Below are positions 45,138 through 56,029 of a stretch of 64,000 nucleotides of DNA, in pieces. Position 1 is the first letter of the stretch; each line of letters starts with the position of its first letter. The notes beneath the pieces were generated by a model. The model did no database searches. It was not told the DNA's origin and saw nothing but the letters and a program-made list of their open reading frames with translations. The position numbers and the translations under genes were made by a program. Source of the stretch: Persephonella hydrogeniphila (GTDB lineage: Bacteria; Aquificota; Aquificia; Aquificales; Hydrogenothermaceae); contig NZ_OBEI01000002.1 of NCBI RefSeq assembly GCF_900215515.1, forward strand, positions 124,001 to 188,000, read 5' to 3'.

Positions 45138-46310
45138 ATGGAAGAGTTTATTTCTGAAGGTGAAAAATATCTGATCGGAAATTATGCGAGATATCCTGTT
45201 TCTTTTGAGAAAGGAGAAGGGGTTTATCTGTACGATAGTAATGGAAAAAGATATATTGATATGCTTGCTGGTATAGCCGTTAACACTCTCGGCTATTCAC
45301 ATCCTGAGCTAACAAAGGCTATATGTGAACAGGCCTCAAAAATCCTCCATGTATCTAACCTTTTTTACATACAGCCTCAGATAGAAGTTGCAAAAATACT
45401 TGTTGAGAATACATGTCTTGACAGAGTTTTTTTCTGTAATTCAGGTGCTGAGGCAAATGAGGCAGCTATTAAGCTTGTTAGAAAATACTTTTATGACAGA
45501 GGTAAACCAGAAAAATTTGAGATAATAACATTTACCGGTGGTTTTCACGGGAGAACGATTGGATCATTGACAGCGACAGCACAGCCCAAATATCACGAAG
45601 GTTTTAAGCCTCTCCTGCAGGGAATAAGATATGCAGAGTTTAACAACGTAGAAAGTTTCAGAAAAGCTGTAAATGAGAATACGGCAGCAGTTATGTTTGA
45701 GTTTATTCAGGGAGAAGGAGGTATAAACCCTATAGATGAAGAGTTCTTAGAAGAAATAAAAAATATATCTATAGAAAAGGAACTCCTGATTGTAGTTGAT
45801 GAAGTCCAGACAGGAATCGGGAGAACAGGGAAGCTTTTTGCTTATCAGCATTACAACATATGTCCAGATATTGTAACGGTTGCAAAAGGTCTCGGAGGAG
45901 GTGTTCCTATCGGTGCTGTGATTGCAAAGGAAGAAATAGCGAAATCTTTTACTCCCGGAACCCACGGCTCAACATTTGGAGGAAATTATCTGTCTACCAC
46001 AGCTGCAAAGGTTGTATTAAAAAATGTCCTTTCAGATGGTTTTCTCAAAGAAGTAGAAAGAAAAGGGAAAATTCTCGAGGAAGAACTGAGAGATATCGGG
46101 CTGAAACCACGGGGAAAAGGTTTAATGATAGGAACTCCTTTACCTGAAGGTATAAAAGCTCAGGATATCGCAAAAGAATGTCTAAGAAGAGGGCTTGTTA
46201 TAGGTACTGCCGGAGGAAATACTCTCAGATTTGTGCCTCCGCTTATAATTACAGAATCTCAGATAAAGGAAGGAATAGAAATACTTAAAGAAGTTGTTAA
46301 AGGTTTGTAG
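45138..46310 (+). CDS. argD: Acetylornithine aminotransferase
   Basis: A PLP enzyme of 390 residues (class III aminotransferase) in arginine synthesis that often doubles as the diaminopimelate pathway aminotransferase. NSGAEANEAAIKL, FTGGFHGRTIGSLTAT, IVVDEVQTGIGRTGKLFAYQ and the PLP lysine in VAKGLGGGVPIGA are all present. GGAG lies before the ATG, eight bases away. It stands next to rnr with a 41-base gap on the same strand. Confidence 0.95.
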   Translation: MEEFISEGEKYLIGNYARYPVSFEKGEGVYLYDSNGKRYIDMLAGIAVNTLGYSHPELTKAICEQASKILHVSNLFYIQPQIEVAKILVENTCLDRVFFCNSGAEANEAAIKLVRKYFYDRGKPEKFEIITFTGGFHGRTIGSLTATAQPKYHEGFKPLLQGIRYAEFNNVESFRKAVNENTAAVMFEFIQGEGGINPIDEEFLEEIKNISIEKELLIVVDEVQTGIGRTGKLFAYQHYNICPDIVTVAKGLGGGVPIGAVIAKEEIAKSFTPGTHGSTFGGNYLSTTAAKVVLKNVLSDGFLKEVERKGKILEEELRDIGLKPRGKGLMIGTPLPEGIKAQDIAKECLRRGLVIGTAGGNTLRFVPPLIITESQIKEGIEILKEVVKGL

Positions 46311-46351
46311 CTGTATTAATATTAAAGAATAAGTAAAGATAAGGGTACTGA

Positions 46352-48451
46352 ATGGAAATAACAGAAAAAGATATTATTAATTTTTTGAAGCATAGAGGGA
46401 AACCTGTATATTTCAAGATGCTCCAGCGAAAGCTAGGAGTACCTAAATCTGAAAAAAAAGTCTTGAGGAAAATACTGAAAAAATTACAGAAAAAGCGAAT
46501 AATCAGGTATGAAAAAGGTAAATATCTGTTAACAGAATGGAAACAAAAAGAAGAAGGTCTTATAGAAGGTAGAGTTGAAGCCCACCCCAGTGGATATGGC
46601 TTTCTTATTATAGGAGACGAAGTTGAGGATCTTTTTATTCCTCCTCCAGAAATGAGATATCTATTCGATGGAGATATAGTTTTAGCCAGAGCTGTAAAAA
46701 GAAGAAAAAAAGATGAAGCAAAGATTGTAAAAGTATTGGAAAGGGCTATAAAAACAGCTGTTGGAAGATACTACAAAGACAAAACAGGACATTACGTACT
46801 GCTGTCAGATACTGTTATTCCCCACAAAATATATATCAATAAAAAAGAAGCAAAAAAGTATAGACTTGAGCCAGAGACTTACGTAGTTGTAGAGATCACC
46901 CAGTATCCTGCTCCCAAAGTTAGAGGAAGAGGAAGAATACTGAAAGTCTTAGGAAAAACAAAAAACACACTTACCGTTGCCGAGATTATAGCAAGGAAGT
47001 ACAATCTTCCGACAGAGCATTCAAAAGAAGCGATTGAAGAAGCAGAGAAACTACCCTCTACTGTCCGGATAACAAAAAACAGAAAAGATCTGACAGATCA
47101 GATTTGTTTTACTATAGACCCTGAATCTGCAAGAGACCATGATGATGCTGTTGCGATAGAAAAAGAAGGGGACAAATACAGACTCTACGTTCATATAGCA
47201 GATGTTTCCCATTATGTGAAAGAAGGTTCTGCAATAGATAAAGAAGCATTTGAAAGGGGGAACACATACTACTTGCCTGAAAGAGCTTTACATATGCTTC
47301 CTGAAAGACTGGCAGCAGAGCTTTGCAGTTTAAGACCTAACGAGAAAAAATACGCTTTTACCTGTGAGATGCTGATTAATAAAACAGGAAAGGTTGTAGA
47401 TTTTGATATATATGAAAGTGTGATTGTAAGTAAAGCAAAGCTCAGTTATGACGAAGCTCTCAGGTTAATTGTTGGAGATCCTGCCCTTGAGGAAAAATAC
47501 CCTTATGTTGTGAAACCACTCAGATATATGGAAGAACTTGCAAAGATACTGATGAAAGCAAAAGAAAAAAGGGGAAGCATTGATTTTGATATGCCTGAGA
47601 GCCAGATACTGTTTACTGAAACAGGCGATCCTTACGATGTTGTTCCTTATGAGAGACATCTTGCCCACAGGATAATTGAGGAATTTATGATAATAGCAAA
47701 TGAGACTGTCGCAAGATTTATGTTTGAGAAAAACTACCCATTTATATACAGAACCCACGAAGAGCCGGATCTTGACAAGGTTATAAAATTTGTTGACCTT
47801 GTTGCAGGGCTTGGTTATGAGGTATCTTATCCAGAAAAAATAACCCCGAAGTTTATCCAGAAAATACTCGAAAAGGTTGCCGGAACACCTGAAGAAACCC
47901 TTGTAAGATTTATGGCACTTAGAACGATGAAACAGGCAAAATACACAGTTGAAAATATAGGACATTTTGGACTTGCTTCAGACTGTTACACTCATTTCAC
48001 TTCTCCAATTAGAAGATATGCAGATATAAATGTCCACAGAATGCTCAAAAAGGCAATAAAAGGTAAATTTACAAAGAATGATCTCCAGAGATTGCCGGAA
48101 AAACTTGATCTAATAGCTAAACAGTGTTCAAAAATGGAAAGGGTGGCAGATGATGCAGAGAGGGATGCCTTAGATATGCTAAAACTCAGGATACTTTCAA
48201 ACCATATAGGTGAAGAGTTTGAAGGAATAATAACTGGAGTAGTATCCTTCGGAATGTTTGTAGAGCTCCAGAGATATCTGATAGAAGGGCTGGTTCCTAT
48301 AAATACTCTTCCTTATCATTTTAAGTACGATGAGATAAACCAGAGACTTATAAGCGATAAGAAAATTTTCAGGTTGGGAGATAGAATAAAAGTCAGAATA
48401 GAAAGGGTTGATGAAGACCTTAAAAAATTAGACCTTTCATATGTGGAATAG
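46352..48451 (+). CDS. rnr: Ribonuclease R
   Basis: A 3'-5' exoribonuclease of 699 residues: N-terminal winged helix (about 1-65), cold-shock-like RNA-binding domains (about 70-225), RNB catalytic domain with the metal Asp cluster CFTIDPESARDHDDAVAI and LASDCYTHFTSPIRRYADI, and a C-terminal S1 domain (about 620-699). It degrades structured RNA and helps with rRNA and tmRNA-linked mRNA decay. The ATP synthase promoter overlaps the space just after it. Confidence 0.96.
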   Translation: MEITEKDIINFLKHRGKPVYFKMLQRKLGVPKSEKKVLRKILKKLQKKRIIRYEKGKYLLTEWKQKEEGLIEGRVEAHPSGYGFLIIGDEVEDLFIPPPEMRYLFDGDIVLARAVKRRKKDEAKIVKVLERAIKTAVGRYYKDKTGHYVLLSDTVIPHKIYINKKEAKKYRLEPETYVVVEITQYPAPKVRGRGRILKVLGKTKNTLTVAEIIARKYNLPTEHSKEAIEEAEKLPSTVRITKNRKDLTDQICFTIDPESARDHDDAVAIEKEGDKYRLYVHIADVSHYVKEGSAIDKEAFERGNTYYLPERALHMLPERLAAELCSLRPNEKKYAFTCEMLINKTGKVVDFDIYESVIVSKAKLSYDEALRLIVGDPALEEKYPYVVKPLRYMEELAKILMKAKEKRGSIDFDMPESQILFTETGDPYDVVPYERHLAHRIIEEFMIIANETVARFMFEKNYPFIYRTHEEPDLDKVIKFVDLVAGLGYEVSYPEKITPKFIQKILEKVAGTPEETLVRFMALRTMKQAKYTVENIGHFGLASDCYTHFTSPIRRYADINVHRMLKKAIKGKFTKNDLQRLPEKLDLIAKQCSKMERVADDAERDALDMLKLRILSNHIGEEFEGIITGVVSFGMFVELQRYLIEGLVPINTLPYHFKYDEINQRLISDKKIFRLGDRIKVRIERVDEDLKKLDLSYVE

Positions 48452-48469
48452 GCATTCTCCTAAAAGTCT

Positions 48470-48499
48470 TTGAACTATATATCAATCTTATGATATGAT
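48470..48499 (+). promoter_or_regulatory. Promoter of the ATP synthase operon
   Basis: TTGAAC (48470-48475), 18-base spacer, TATGAT (48494-48499); about 39 bases before the ATG of the first subunit gene. The 18-base spacing and imperfect hexamers make it a reasonable but not certain call. Confidence 0.55.
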
Positions 48500-48537
48500 A
48501 ATTAAGATTGAAATTACTCTGTGGAGGATTTAGGAGA

Positions 48538-48981
48538 ATGCCTGAGGTTCACGTAATACCAGATATTACTCTGTTTGTTCAGCTGGGAATATTCCTTGTG
48601 TTCATGTTTATTATGAAAAAAGTTTATTTTGATCCCTATCTTGAGGCATTTGATGAAAGGGAAAAAACGGTTGAAAAACTTTTAGAAGAAGCTGAAATAA
48701 ACAATAAAAAAGCAAATGAAATTCTTGAGGAAGTAGAAAAAATACTTGCCCAGACAAGGGAAGAATCAAAAAAAATCATGGAATCGTACCATAAAGAAAC
48801 AACAGAAATGGTTAACAACATTCTCAGAAAAGCACAGGAAGAGGCAGAAAAAGAGATAGAAGATGCTAAGAAAGAAGTTGCAATGACTGTTGAGATAGAA
48901 AAGAAAACCATGGACAAGATAATTGAAAAGATGGCTGAAGAGATAGCTGAAAAACTACTTCTTAAGGAGAAAGCAGCATGA
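48538..48981 (+). CDS. atpF': ATP synthase F0 subunit b'
   Basis: 147 residues with one N-terminal membrane helix (about 10-28) and a long coiled coil, as expected for a peripheral-stalk subunit. The b' identity follows from its pairing with a second b gene directly after it (four-base overlap) and from the lack of a signal peptide. Start at ATG 48538; GGAGG lies ten bases upstream. A b/b' heterodimer is known from photosynthetic bacteria and Aquificota. Confidence 0.87.
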   Translation: MPEVHVIPDITLFVQLGIFLVFMFIMKKVYFDPYLEAFDEREKTVEKLLEEAEINNKKANEILEEVEKILAQTREESKKIMESYHKETTEMVNNILRKAQEEAEKEIEDAKKEVAMTVEIEKKTMDKIIEKMAEEIAEKLLLKEKAA

Positions 48982-49505
48982 AAAACATCCTGTTACTGAC
49001 TCTGGGAATCTTTTCCATCTCTTTTGCTTCTGAATCTGTAGAAGGCCTTATGACATGGAAGATACTGAATACTCTTATTTTATTAGCTCTTCTGGCGTGG
49101 ATTATAAAAAAATGGGGGGTTTCTTTTTTCGAGAACAGAAGAAGATCTATAGCGTCTATGGTTGAAGAAGCCCAAAAAGCTCAAGAAGAAAGCAGAAAAG
49201 CCCTCGAAGAAGCTCAGGCAAAACTTGAAGATGCAAAGATGAAATTCAATGAATCCCTAAAAATAGCTGAAGAAACAGCAAAAAAAGAAAGGGAAGTGGC
49301 ACTAAAGGAAGCTGAAGAGATAGCAAGCAGAATAAAAGCGCAGGCTAAAGAAGCAATAATGGTTGAGATAAAAAGAGGGGAAAACGAGCTTAGGAAGTAT
49401 GCGGTTCATAAAGCTATAGAGATATCAGAAAAGATAGTTAAAGAAAAAATCAATCCTGAAGTAGAAAAAGAGATAATACTTAAAACCTTAAAAAGTATTT
49501 CATAA
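48978..49505 (+). CDS. atpF: ATP synthase F0 subunit b
   Basis: 175 residues: a signal-peptide-like start (KNILLLTLGIFSISFASES), one membrane helix (about 28-46) and a heptad-rich stalk reaching the end. A cleavable presequence on b subunits is recorded in Aquifex. It bridges the membrane a subunit and the F1 delta subunit as half of the b/b' stalk. Overlaps the b' gene. Confidence 0.9.
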   Translation: MKNILLLTLGIFSISFASESVEGLMTWKILNTLILLALLAWIIKKWGVSFFENRRRSIASMVEEAQKAQEESRKALEEAQAKLEDAKMKFNESLKIAEETAKKEREVALKEAEEIASRIKAQAKEAIMVEIKRGENELRKYAVHKAIEISEKIVKEKINPEVEKEIILKTLKSIS

Positions 49506-49517
49506 ACGGAGGGTTTA

Positions 49518-50066
49518 ATGAAAATAGACAAGAAGGTTCTCAAAAGAGTTGTTAAAGTCCTTTTAAACAAAATTCCCAGGGAAGAAGCAGCTCTTATAAA
49601 AGTATCAGATGATTTATCCCTTGTGCAGGAACTTTACAGAAAAGATAAATCTTTCAGAAATTTTGTTTTAAACCCGCAGTTGTCTTTTGAAGATAAAGAA
49701 AAAGTTATAGAGATTCTATCAGAAAAAGCAAAACTCGATAAAAATGTTGTAGAAGCCATCAAATATCTTGTAAAGATTAATAAAGGGAATGTGTTAAGGG
49801 AGATATCAGACCAGTTTAGATTTGAGGTTGAAAAGTTCTTTGCAACAGTTAAAGGAGAGGTCATAACAGCATATCCTATAGATGAAGAGCTTCTTAATAA
49901 TATCAAGAAAGCTGTTGAAGATAAGTTAGGTAAAAAGGTTGAGTTTGAGGTGAAGCAGGACAGCTCAATAATAGGTGGAGTAGTAGTAAAAGCAGGAAGT
50001 TATGTTCTCGATTCATCTGTCAGAACATATCTGAGAAAATTAGAGCAACAACTTACATCATACTAA
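49518..50066 (+). CDS. atpH: ATP synthase F1 subunit delta
   Basis: 182 residues: N-terminal six-helix domain that binds alpha, and the C-terminal signature DSSIIGGVVVKAGSYVLDSSVRT characteristic of delta/OSCP. It holds the peripheral stalk to the catalytic head. GGAGG-type site (CGGAGGG) is eight bases before the ATG. Confidence 0.93.
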   Translation: MKIDKKVLKRVVKVLLNKIPREEAALIKVSDDLSLVQELYRKDKSFRNFVLNPQLSFEDKEKVIEILSEKAKLDKNVVEAIKYLVKINKGNVLREISDQFRFEVEKFFATVKGEVITAYPIDEELLNNIKKAVEDKLGKKVEFEVKQDSSIIGGVVVKAGSYVLDSSVRTYLRKLEQQLTSY

Positions 50067-50102
50067 AGAATAAAAAATTTAAAAGATAAAAGGAGGTTTT
50101 AG

Positions 50103-51617
50103 ATGTCTGCAATAAGAGCTGAAGAGATAGCAGAAAGCCTGAAAAAGCAGCTTGAAGAGTTTGAAGCAAAAGCAAATCTTGAAGAAGTTGGAACAGTCCT
50201 TCAGGTAGGGGACGGTGTTGCAAGGGTATTCGGTCTTGAAAAAGCAATGTACGGAGAGATGGTGGAATTCGAAAACGGAACCCTTGGAGTTGCATTTAAC
50301 CTTGAAGAAGATAACGTAGGTATTATTCTCCTTGGAACAGAGGAAGGTATTGAAGAAGGAACAATAGTTAAAAGAACAGGTAAAATCCTTGAAATACCTG
50401 TAGGTAAAGGGCTTGTTGGAAGGGTTGTTGACGGAACAGGAAAACCAATAGACGGAAAAGGCCCTATAGAAGATATAGCTTACTACTCACCTGTTGAAAA
50501 AATAGCTCCGGGAGTTGTAACAAGAAAATCTGTTCACGAACCTCTCCAGACAGGTATTAAAGCTATTGATGCGATGATTCCTATAGGTAGAGGACAGAGG
50601 GAGCTTATTATCGGTGATAGAGCCACAGGTAAGACAACAATTGCTATAGATACAATCCTCAATCAGAAAGGAGAGGATGTTTACTGCGTATATGTTGCTA
50701 TAGGGCAGAAAAGGGCTGTTGTAAGACAGATTGTTGAGACACTCCAGAAACATGGAGCTATGGAATATACTACTGTCGTTGCTGCTACAGCTTCAGATCC
50801 TGCAACAATGCAGTATATAGCGCCATTTGTAGGATGTACAATAGCTGAGTATTTTAGAGATAACGGAATGCACGCTCTTATTATATACGATGACCTTACG
50901 AAGCATGCTTATGCTTACAGACAGCTATCACTGCTTCTCAGAAGACCTCCAGGTAGGGAGGCATACCCTGGAGATGTTTTCTACCTCCACTCAAGACTTC
51001 TTGAAAGGGCGGCTAAGCTAAATGATGAGCTTGGTGCAGGTTCACTGACAGCACTCCCTATTATCGAAACACAGGCAGGAGATGTTGCAGCTTATATTCC
51101 AACAAACGTTATATCTATTACAGACGGTCAGATATTCCTTGAGACAGACCTTTTCCATAAAGGTGTAAGACCTGCTATCAATGTTGGTCTTTCTGTATCA
51201 AGGGTTGGTGGTGCTGCACAGATTAAAGCCATGAAGCAGGTTGCCGGAACACTTAGACTTGAGCTTGCCCAGTTCAGAGAGCTTGAAGCTTTTGTCCAGT
51301 TTGCATCAGAACTTGATAAAGCAACTCAGGCTCAGATTGCAAGAGGTCAGAGACTTGTTGAGATACTTAAGCAACCTCCAAACAAACCTGTTCCTGTTGA
51401 AAAACAGATAGCGATTATATATGCAGGGACAAAAGGGTATCTTGATGATGTTCCTGTAGGAGCTATACAGAAATTTGAGCAGGAGTTCTATACATTCCTT
51501 GATACAGAAAAACCTGATCTGTTAGAGATGATAAGAGCAGAGAAAAAACTGACTGATGAGATAGAAACAAAACTGAAAGAGGCTATAGAAGAATTCAAAA
51601 AGAAAGTTGCTTTTTAA
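50103..51617 (+). CDS. atpA: ATP synthase F1 subunit alpha
   Basis: 504 residues. The nucleotide-binding [13 protein letters not shown] (P-loop), [20 protein letters not shown] and the alpha signature [21 protein letters not shown] are visible, and the catalytic Arg of the finger is in the latter. AAAGGAGGT precedes the ATG by about six bases. Full length, no anomalies. Confidence 0.98.
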   Translation: MSAIRAEEIAESLKKQLEEFEAKANLEEVGTVLQVGDGVARVFGLEKAMYGEMVEFENGTLGVAFNLEEDNVGIILLGTEEGIEEGTIVKRTGKILEIPVGKGLVGRVVDGTGKPIDGKGPIEDIAYYSPVEKIAPGVVTRKSVHEPLQTGIKAIDAMIPIGRGQRELIIGDRATGKTTIAIDTILNQKGEDVYCVYVAIGQKRAVVRQIVETLQKHGAMEYTTVVAATASDPATMQYIAPFVGCTIAEYFRDNGMHALIIYDDLTKHAYAYRQLSLLLRRPPGREAYPGDVFYLHSRLLERAAKLNDELGAGSLTALPIIETQAGDVAAYIPTNVISITDGQIFLETDLFHKGVRPAINVGLSVSRVGGAAQIKAMKQVAGTLRLELAQFRELEAFVQFASELDKATQAQIARGQRLVEILKQPPNKPVPVEKQIAIIYAGTKGYLDDVPVGAIQKFEQEFYTFLDTEKPDLLEMIRAEKKLTDEIETKLKEAIEEFKKKVAF

Positions 51618-51632
51618 GTGAGGTAGAGGAGA

Positions 51633-52508
51633 ATGGCAAAGCTCTCACCAAGGGATATTAAAAGGAAGATACAGGGTATAAAAAATACACAGCGTATAAC
51701 AAAGGCAATGAAGGCGGTTTCTGCCGCCAAGCTTAATAAAGCAAGAGCTATGCTTAATGCTACACGTCCTTATTCAGAAAGGCTGTACGATCTTATAAAT
51801 GATCTTGCAATGTTTGTAGACAGGGATATACATCCCCTTTTGAAAATCAGAGAAGAACGTAAAATAGACTATATAGTGATAACTGCAGATAGAGGTCTTG
51901 CAGGTGCTTTTAACTCCTATGTGATTAAAAGAACACTATCAGATGTAAAAAAATTTCAGGAAGAAGGAAAAGAGGTAAATCTTATTCTGATAGGGAGAAA
52001 AGCTGTTCAATTCTTTAAAAACAAAGGCTTCAATATAATAGAGGAGTATGAAGATATCTATAGAGATCATCTCAATCTTGCATTTACATCAAAGGTAGGT
52101 GGAATTATAGCAGAAAGATACGAAAACGAAAAAACAGATGCTGTTTATCTCATAAATAATGAACTTATAACAACAGCAACTTATGAAACAAAGGTAAGAA
52201 AGCTGTTCCCTATAGAACCTGAGCTTGATTTTAATAAACTCTCAGAGCTGTCAAGGTATAATATAGAGCCTTCTGCTGAAGAGGTATTAGAAGAACTGCT
52301 TAAGAGATATATAAATTTTCAGCTTTATAGAGCCCTTGTTGAATCTTCAACAGCAGAACATGCAGCGAGAATGCTTGCGATGGATAATGCCACAAGAAAT
52401 GCAGGTGAAGCAATTAAAAGATGGACAATTATATTTAACAAAGCAAGACAGGAAGCTATCACAACTGAGCTTATAGATATTATTAATGCAGCAAATGCTA
52501 TCGAATAA
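51633..52508 (+). CDS. atpG: ATP synthase F1 subunit gamma
   Basis: 291 residues: N- and C-terminal helices form the rotating shaft (LSPRDIKRKIQGIKNTQRIT at the start and RNAGEAIKRWTIIFNKARQE near the end, which carries the family signature). The GADRGLAGAFNS-like motif is present as TADRGLAGAFNSYV. Placed between alpha and beta as usual. Confidence 0.96.
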   Translation: MAKLSPRDIKRKIQGIKNTQRITKAMKAVSAAKLNKARAMLNATRPYSERLYDLINDLAMFVDRDIHPLLKIREERKIDYIVITADRGLAGAFNSYVIKRTLSDVKKFQEEGKEVNLILIGRKAVQFFKNKGFNIIEEYEDIYRDHLNLAFTSKVGGIIAERYENEKTDAVYLINNELITTATYETKVRKLFPIEPELDFNKLSELSRYNIEPSAEEVLEELLKRYINFQLYRALVESSTAEHAARMLAMDNATRNAGEAIKRWTIIFNKARQEAITTELIDIINAANAIE

Positions 52509-52530
52509 AAGAAAGTTTAGGAGGATATAA

Positions 52531-53967
<1,437 letters not shown>

Positions 53968-53977
53968 GATATAATCA

Positions 53978-54002
53978 GGGGCTTTAGCCCCTTCTTTTTT
54001 TC
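53978..54002 (+). terminator. Terminator of the ATP synthase operon
   Basis: GGGGC-TTTA-GCCCC (53978-53991) and TTCTTTTTTTT directly after, 11 bases beyond the atpD stop. Confidence 0.95.
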
Positions 54003-54052
54003 AGATCTATCTCCTATTATTAATTATAGATATCAGTGAAATCGCAGGGTGG

Positions 54053-56029
54053 GTGTTGAAATACTCTGTTATAGAGCCCCAGCTTAAAAATATATTTCAA
54101 AAATTTTACGAAGATGTTCTTTCAGATCAGTTTCTCAGAACATTCTTCGAATCAGAAGAGCAGATAAAAAATCTTATAGAGAAACAGATACAGAATTTTA
54201 AAGATACACTTAGAGAAGATGAAAAACAGATAGAGATAAGGTACTACAATCTGGGAGTTCTCCATTACGATCTTAAAATACCTTTTATTAATCTGATGTC
54301 AGGTGTTGATTTTATAAAAAATGAGATTTACAGGTATCTTTACGATAAGAAACTTTTAGATGAGTACTTTTTTGATATCAGCTCTCTATTTGAAAAAATA
54401 AAAAATAGTCTTGCAAAAGCCTATCTTGATAAAGCCCTTGATGATATAGTTGTAGGATTTAATCCTGAATATACCCGGTATAAATTTTTTGAGTACCATC
54501 TACAATGGCTGGAAAAACTAAAAGATGTTGCAAAATCTTTTGATAAGAACAGGATACCTGAACTGAACAGTAAGTACTGTAATTTGGGAAGATGGTTAAA
54601 CTCAAGAGAGTTTGAGCTTGTATGTGGAGATAGTAAGAAATGTCATCTGATAAATGAACTTCATGAGATAATACACAATACAGGAAAGAGTCTTGTTTAT
54701 TATATTTTCCACAAAAAGTATGTTGAAGCCTATCTGCTTTTTAAAACGTTAAACGGACTCTCTTTAAAAATAATGAATGAGCTTTACGAGGTATACCTTA
54801 ACTATCTGAATAACAAAGAAGAAAGATTTCTGTACTATCTTTCAAGAGAGATAGAAAAAATAAAAAACGGATTTCTGATAGTTGTAAATATAAGAAGACT
54901 TAAGGCTATTAATGAGATTTATGGAAAGAAAGCTGGAGATTATATATTAGAAACGGTTGAAAAACTTATAAAAGACGGATTTATAAAAGATGATATCCTG
55001 ATAAAAGGTATATCCGGTGAGTTTTTTATATTCTCCGAAGATGATAAGAAAAATCTGAAAAAAAGATTAAAAGAGCTAAAAAAAAGTATAGAGGGTTATA
55101 AAAAATTTCCGATAAATATAAAGGTTGTAATTGGGACGGCGCAGATTCCTGAAGGCCTTAATCTGTCCCCTGAGGAGATAAGGAAAGTTTTAGGTATAGT
55201 AAGGGACAAAGCTAAGTCTGGAGATGGTTTTTATTTTGCTGATTCGAAAGAGGTAGAAAAAGAAATAATTCCTCAGATAAATATCCAGTTAAAGGATTTA
55301 GAGTTTTTAAACAGGGCTATATCAGAAAAAAAAGTTGAGCTGTTTTTCCAGCCAGTTGTGAACCTGAAGTTAGGAGATACTTATGGTTTTGAAGCTTTAG
55401 TCAGAATAAAAAAAGGTAGTGGTTATATATCGGCAGGCTCTTTTATAGATATTGTGCACAGATTAGGGTTAAGTGTAGATCTGGATAAGGTAGTGTTAGA
55501 AAAGATAACAGAGTATGCAGATAAAATAGGGAAAATAACAGATGTAGTTTTTGTAAATGTTAATCCAGAATCCTTAAAATCAGAAAGTTTTATAAATATT
55601 TTAATAAAAAGTATGAAGGCATTGAAAAGGAAAAATGTAAAGCTTATTGTTGAACTTACAGAACAGTCTTTTCTCAAAAATATAGATATTATCAAATTTC
55701 TGCATGATGAGTTCGGTGTATCTTTTGCAGTTGATGATTTTGGGACAGGGTATTCTTCTCTCAAAACAGTTATAGATCTTGCAGATTCAGGTTTGATAGA
55801 GATACTGAAAATTGATGGAACACTTATTAAAGGAATGGAGTATTCTGGGAAAAACAGAAAGATAGTCAGACTGATATCTTCTATGTCAAAAAATCTGAAG
55901 ATGAAAACTGTAGCGGAATTTATAGAAAACAGGGAGCTGATAAACAGTGTAAGGGAGATGGGTATAACACTTGGACAGGGCTATGCCCTCGGGAAACCGC
56001 AACCTATTGACAATTTTATTTCTGATTAA
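54053..56029 (+). CDS. Globin-CZB-GGDEF(degenerate)-EAL c-di-GMP phosphodiesterase
   Basis: The 658 residues fall into four parts. An N-terminal globin-sensor-like domain (about 1-135) has the likely haem-ligating His in NLGVLHYDLKIP. A zinc-binding CZB domain (about 145-225) has the His of FEYHLQW, the Cys of KYCNLGRWL and two His in INELHEIIH. The GGDEF domain (about 275-400) has lost its motif (GISGEFF in place of GGDEF). The EAL domain (about 420-658) keeps GFEALVRI, VNVNPESL, VELTEQ, DDFGTGYSSL and LKIDGTL, so hydrolysis is expected. The start is GTG 54053 or TTG 54056; the site upstream is weak. Confidence 0.85.
   Translation: MLKYSVIEPQLKNIFQKFYEDVLSDQFLRTFFESEEQIKNLIEKQIQNFKDTLREDEKQIEIRYYNLGVLHYDLKIPFINLMSGVDFIKNEIYRYLYDKKLLDEYFFDISSLFEKIKNSLAKAYLDKALDDIVVGFNPEYTRYKFFEYHLQWLEKLKDVAKSFDKNRIPELNSKYCNLGRWLNSREFELVCGDSKKCHLINELHEIIHNTGKSLVYYIFHKKYVEAYLLFKTLNGLSLKIMNELYEVYLNYLNNKEERFLYYLSREIEKIKNGFLIVVNIRRLKAINEIYGKKAGDYILETVEKLIKDGFIKDDILIKGISGEFFIFSEDDKKNLKKRLKELKKSIEGYKKFPINIKVVIGTAQIPEGLNLSPEEIRKVLGIVRDKAKSGDGFYFADSKEVEKEIIPQINIQLKDLEFLNRAISEKKVELFFQPVVNLKLGDTYGFEALVRIKKGSGYISAGSFIDIVHRLGLSVDLDKVVLEKITEYADKIGKITDVVFVNVNPESLKSESFINILIKSMKALKRKNVKLIVELTEQSFLKNIDIIKFLHDEFGVSFAVDDFGTGYSSLKTVIDLADSGLIEILKIDGTLIKGMEYSGKNRKIVRLISSMSKNLKMKTVAEFIENRELINSVREMGITLGQGYALGKPQPIDNFISD

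Noticed and set aside
53968-54052. A missing atpC gene just after atpD
   Set aside because: Only a terminator and 50 bases of AT-rich sequence lie there; no epsilon-like frame exists on either strand.
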